Positions 62,589 through 64,000 of a DNA stretch of 64,000 nucleotides are shown here, one piece after another. This DNA comes from UBA6918 sp040754425. GTDB lineage: Bacteria > Pseudomonadota > Gammaproteobacteria > Burkholderiales > Thiobacillaceae. Location of the stretch: NCBI GenBank assembly GCA_040754425.1, contig JBFMCR010000032.1, forward strand, positions 1 to 64,000, read 5' to 3'. A program made the position numbers and the translations under genes. The notes under the pieces were generated by a model. That model saw nothing but the letters and a program-made list of their open reading frames with translations, made no database searches and was not told the DNA's origin. Position 1 is the first letter of the stretch. Each line of letters begins with the position of its first letter.

Positions 62589-63149
62589 ATGAGCCAGTTC
62601 GACAACGCCCGCATCGGCATAGTTTCAATTTCCGATCGCGCCAGCAGCGGCGTGTATGAGGACAAGGGCCTGCCCGCGCTGCGCGAATGGCTTTCCGCTG
62701 CGCTGCATAACCCGCTGGAATTCGAGGCGCGCCTCATTCCAGACGAGCAGCCGGCCATCGAGGCCGCGCTTACGGAACTCGCGGACGACAAGGGCTGCTG
62801 CCTCATCCTCACCACCGGCGGCACCGGCCCGGCGCCGCGCGACGTCACGCCCGAAGCCACGCTGGCGGTGGCGGACAAGGTCATGCCCGGCTTCGGCGAA
62901 GCCATGCGCGCGGTGTCGCTGAAGTACGTGCCCACCGCCATCCTCTCGCGCCAGGTCGGTGTTACGCGCGGCAAAAGCCTCATCCTCAACCTGCCCGGCC
63001 AGCCGAAAGCCATTGCCGAGACCCTGGACGGCGTGTTCGCCGCGGTGCCCTACTGCATCGACCTCATCGGCGGGCCCTATCTGGAAACGCGGCCTGAAAG
63101 AATCCAGGCCTTCCGACCCAAATCGGCCATTCGCCGGAAATCCGAATAA
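62589..63149 (+). CDS. mog: Molybdopterin adenylyltransferase
   Basis: The 186-residue protein matches Mog/MogA: IGIVSISDRASSGVYEDKG at the N-terminus and the substrate loop LTTGGTGPAPRDVTPEAT. It activates molybdopterin by adenylation before molybdate insertion, so the cell uses molybdoenzymes. The ATG at 62589 gives the normal start. The EI24 gene follows 12 bases after its stop. Confidence 0.95.
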   Translation: MSQFDNARIGIVSISDRASSGVYEDKGLPALREWLSAALHNPLEFEARLIPDEQPAIEAALTELADDKGCCLILTTGGTGPAPRDVTPEATLAVADKVMPGFGEAMRAVSLKYVPTAILSRQVGVTRGKSLILNLPGQPKAIAETLDGVFAAVPYCIDLIGGPYLETRPERIQAFRPKSAIRRKSE

Positions 63150-63161
63150 AGGAGACACACC

Positions 63162-63881
63162 ATGTCGTCCATGCTCGATGCCTTGATCGGCGCCTTCCGC
63201 AGCCTGTTCTCTCTGCGCATGCTGTGGCTGATGGTGTGGCCGGTGCTGGCGGCCGTGGTGATGTGGGCGGTGCTGGCCTTCGCGTTCTGGTCGCCGCTGC
63301 AGAGCGCCTGGATGTGGCTTTACGAATATTTCGGCATCGCACAGTGGATGACCGGCATCGAGCCCGCCTGGATCGGTGCGGCGCTGCAGGTGTTGCTGCA
63401 TCTCATGCTGTTCGTGCCCCTGGTCATGCTCACCGCGCTGGTGCTTACCGCAATTTTCGGCATGGACGCCATGGTGAAAACGGTGAGCGAAGGCTTCTTC
63501 CCGCAACTGGAAAAGCGCCGCGGCGGCAGTGTCATCGGCAGCGCGGCCAACGCCTTCATCGCCGTGGTGGTATACGTCGGCCTGTGGGTGGTGACCCTGC
63601 CGCTATGGCTGCTGGGGCCGGTGGGCGCTGTGATTCCCCTCGTCACCGCCGGCTACCTGAACCAGCGCCTGTTCCGCTACGACGCACTCGCCATCCACGC
63701 CGATGCCGATGAACTGAAAGCCGTCATCGAGGAAAACCGCGGCAGCCTGTGGGCATTGGGCATTTTGCTGGGTCTCGTGCAATTCGTGCCGCTGCTGAAT
63801 TTCTTCGCGCCGGTGTTCACCGGGCTGGCCTTCATCCACTACTGCCTGGGCAGGCTCGGCGCGCACCGGGCCCGCACCTGA
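63162..63881 (+). CDS. EI24/CysZ-like integral membrane protein
   Basis: The 239-residue protein has about four to six membrane helices and the family pattern of EI24/CysZ proteins (LTAIFGMDAMVKTV, GYLNQRLFRYDALAIHADADEL, VPLLNFFAPVFTGLAFIHYCL). CysZ imports sulfate, but this subfamily is broader and the function here is unknown. GGAGA precedes the ATG at 63162. It is probably co-transcribed with mog. Confidence 0.9.
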   Translation: MSSMLDALIGAFRSLFSLRMLWLMVWPVLAAVVMWAVLAFAFWSPLQSAWMWLYEYFGIAQWMTGIEPAWIGAALQVLLHLMLFVPLVMLTALVLTAIFGMDAMVKTVSEGFFPQLEKRRGGSVIGSAANAFIAVVVYVGLWVVTLPLWLLGPVGAVIPLVTAGYLNQRLFRYDALAIHADADELKAVIEENRGSLWALGILLGLVQFVPLLNFFAPVFTGLAFIHYCLGRLGAHRART

Positions 63882-63933
63882 CTCACGACGCAGCCTGTGG
63901 CCCGCATGCGCGCCGTCCGGCAGGGAAGGGTTG

Positions 63934-64000
63934 TCAGCGTTCGCTTTCCCCGTCGCGCCCGTTCACTCGCGCGGCTTGGACCGCTTCGCGCACCAGCCGG
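63934..64000 (-). CDS. C-terminal end of an unknown gene (cut by window edge)
   Basis: The minus strand has an open frame from the window edge to TGA at 63936-63934, translating as LVREAVQAARVNGRDGESER. The composition is protein-like, but 21 codons are too few to name a family. Confidence 0.35.
   Translation of the reverse strand, partial: RLVREAVQAARVNGRDGESER

Overview
This 64 kb window is a high-G+C, densely coding chromosomal segment, most probably from a betaproteobacterium. The signs are the order yhdP-nitrilase-tldD, the dnaX-ybaB-recR group next to the 4.5S RNA, glnE-ilvE followed by a CHCC zinc-finger gene, and strongly G/C-ending codons throughout. I cannot resolve the genus. I saw no rRNA, tRNA, CRISPR array or complete prophage by eye.

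Layout. 1-2.5 kb: edge of a probable IS630-type transposase, rubredoxin and its reductase, and an AEC transporter. 2.6-14.1 kb: signalling block with an HD-GYP response regulator, a PAS sensor without an output domain, a 1505-residue hybrid histidine kinase, a DUF3050 protein and a GGDEF-EAL protein. 14.2-17 kb: two-domain polyphosphate:AMP phosphotransferase, an exported cupin gene broken by one amber codon, and a fatty acid hydroxylase/sterol desaturase-family gene. 17-23.3 kb: TetR repressor plus a complete RND tripartite pump, with a palindromic operator in the promoter. 23.3-24.1 kb: 558-bp non-coding inverted-repeat element abutting a tyrosine recombinase remnant. 24-29 kb: metallophosphoesterase, phosphoketolase, acetate kinase and a tiny Cys-rich frame. 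29.5-37.6 kb: housekeeping (DUF502, CnoX, purB, recR, ybaB, dnaX, 4.5S RNA, aroG). 37.4-46.4 kb: double CDGSH protein, ankyrin protein, MFS transporter, tldD, nitrilase, yhdP, hslR. 46.5-64 kb: FMN reductase, acs, glnE, ilvE, hemN, YheT-like hydrolase, phosphomannomutase, a second GGDEF-EAL protein, CorA, a thioredoxin/beta-propeller pair, mog and an EI24 protein.

How the parts fit. Phosphoketolase plus AckA would make acetyl phosphate and then acetate with ATP, and Acs could recover the acetate. Two GGDEF-EAL proteins and the HD-GYP protein make cyclic-di-GMP turnover a theme. The pump operon appears self-repressed. TldD, the nitrilase, YhdP, DnaX/YbaB and the TetR-pump genes are joined by ATGA or short overlaps, indicating translational coupling.

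The two most interesting signals are not proteins. First, aroG (DAHP synthase) has a 22-codon leader peptide rich in Phe and Tyr, followed by a textbook intrinsic terminator and a 7-nt antiterminator partner, so it is probably controlled by ribosome-mediated attenuation. Second, at least eight intergenic gaps hold inverted repeats whose arms are short tandem purine-rich units (7-9 bp period), always purine arm first. Two of them share a conserved core with a compensatory base change in a hairpin and fill gaps exactly up to a start codon.
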